Below, one piece after another: positions 5,564 to 5,907 of a stretch of DNA of 5,907 nt. The DNA lies in assembly GCA_026398835.1 (NCBI GenBank), contig JAPLSD010000019.1, positions 1 to 5,907 of the forward strand, given 5' to 3'. Positions within the stretch are counted from its first letter, which is position 1. Each line of letters begins with the position of its first letter. Source of the DNA: Pseudomonas sp. Its GTDB lineage: Bacteria; Pseudomonadota; Gammaproteobacteria; Pseudomonadales; Pseudomonadaceae. Below the pieces are notes generated by a model. The model saw nothing but the letters and a program-made list of their open reading frames with translations. It did no database searches and had not been told where the DNA came from. The translations under genes and the position numbers were made by a program.

Positions 5564-5907
5564 ATGGGCTGGGATCTGGCAACGCCATTTATCATTGATC
5601 TGCAGGTGGGTGCAGAGGACATCGACGGGCTTGGGCATGCCAATAACGCGGTGTATGTCACCTGGCTCGAGCGCTGCGCCTGGCGTCATTCGCAGCGCCT
5701 GGGGCTGGACCTGACCGAATACCGGCGGCTGGACCGGGCGATGGCCGTGGTGCGCCACGAGATTGATTACCTGGCCGCTGCCTACGAAGATGATGAGCTG
5801 CAGTTGGCGACCTGGATCGTCGACTGGGATGAACGCCTGAAAATGACCCGGCGCTTTCAATTGGTCCGCCCAAGCGATAACACCACCTTGCTCCGCGCCC
5901 AGACCAC
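5564..5907 (+). CDS. acyl-CoA thioesterase, 4HBT/YbgC-like hotdog fold, N-terminal part, cut by window edge
   Basis: Predicted to hydrolyse acyl-CoA thioesters in the cytoplasm. The frame is open from the ATG at 5564 to the window end: 114 complete codons plus two bases, of a family usually about 130-150 residues long. The hotdog signature DIDGLGHANNAVYVTWLE (19-36) is clear. Asp21 is at the position of the catalytic Asp of 4-hydroxybenzoyl-CoA thioesterase, and His25, Asn27 and Tyr31 match the DxxGHxNNxxY pattern common in this group. Further on, VRHEIDYLAAAYEDDEL (63-79) and WDERLKMTRRFQLVR (88-102) are the strand segments expected of the fold. It lies 50 bp after the hydrolase on the same strand, so it is probably the third operon member. 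No close variant such as tol-pal YbgC is indicated, because the tol genes are absent. Confidence 0.93.
   Translation, partial: MGWDLATPFIIDLQVGAEDIDGLGHANNAVYVTWLERCAWRHSQRLGLDLTEYRRLDRAMAVVRHEIDYLAAAYEDDELQLATWIVDWDERLKMTRRFQLVRPSDNTTLLRAQT

Overview
The window looks like core chromosome of a gamma-proteobacterium, most likely a Pseudomonas of the P. fluorescens type. The grounds are a GC-rich, Pseudomonas-like glutamyl-tRNA synthetase and a gene order (efflux pair / gltX / Ala-Glu tRNA cluster / TetR / hydrolase / thioesterase) that, from memory, matches the PA3130-PA3138 neighbourhood of P. aeruginosa. No search was run.

Layout. Positions 1-1480, minus strand: an EmrAB-like efflux pair. 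A complete HlyD/EmrA membrane-fusion protein (425-1480) overlaps by 11 bp the start of a DHA2-type MFS transporter that runs off the left edge (435 to 1). Positions 1481-1712: a divergent intergenic region with no convincing promoter. Positions 1713-3194, plus strand: gltX, complete. Positions 3195-3382: a perfect 18-bp GC palindrome, then an AT-rich UP-like element and a strong promoter with a GC-rich discriminator. Positions 3383-3898: a four-gene tRNA operon Ala(GGC)-Glu(TTC)-Ala(GGC)-Glu(TTC), formed by tandem duplication of an Ala-spacer-Glu unit and closed by an intrinsic terminator at 3926-3960. Positions 4111-5907, plus strand: a probable operon of a TetR-family regulator, an alpha/beta hydrolase and a 4HBT/YbgC-type hotdog thioesterase that is cut by the right edge.

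How the genes fit together. gltX makes Glu-tRNA and two copies of its tRNA substrate are encoded just downstream, so charging enzyme and tRNA are genetically linked but probably transcribed separately. The TetR gene has AT-rich dyad symmetry over its likely promoter, which suggests autoregulation of the hydrolase/thioesterase operon. The efflux pair is a separate, divergently transcribed unit.

I see no mobile element, CRISPR array, phage remnant or clearly novel system. The signals most worth a second look are small: a compensatory base-pair difference between the two tRNA-Ala copies, an invariant hairpin kept in both tRNA spacers, a hairpin that would mask the thioesterase ribosome binding site, and loss of half of the usual zinc ligands in GluRS.
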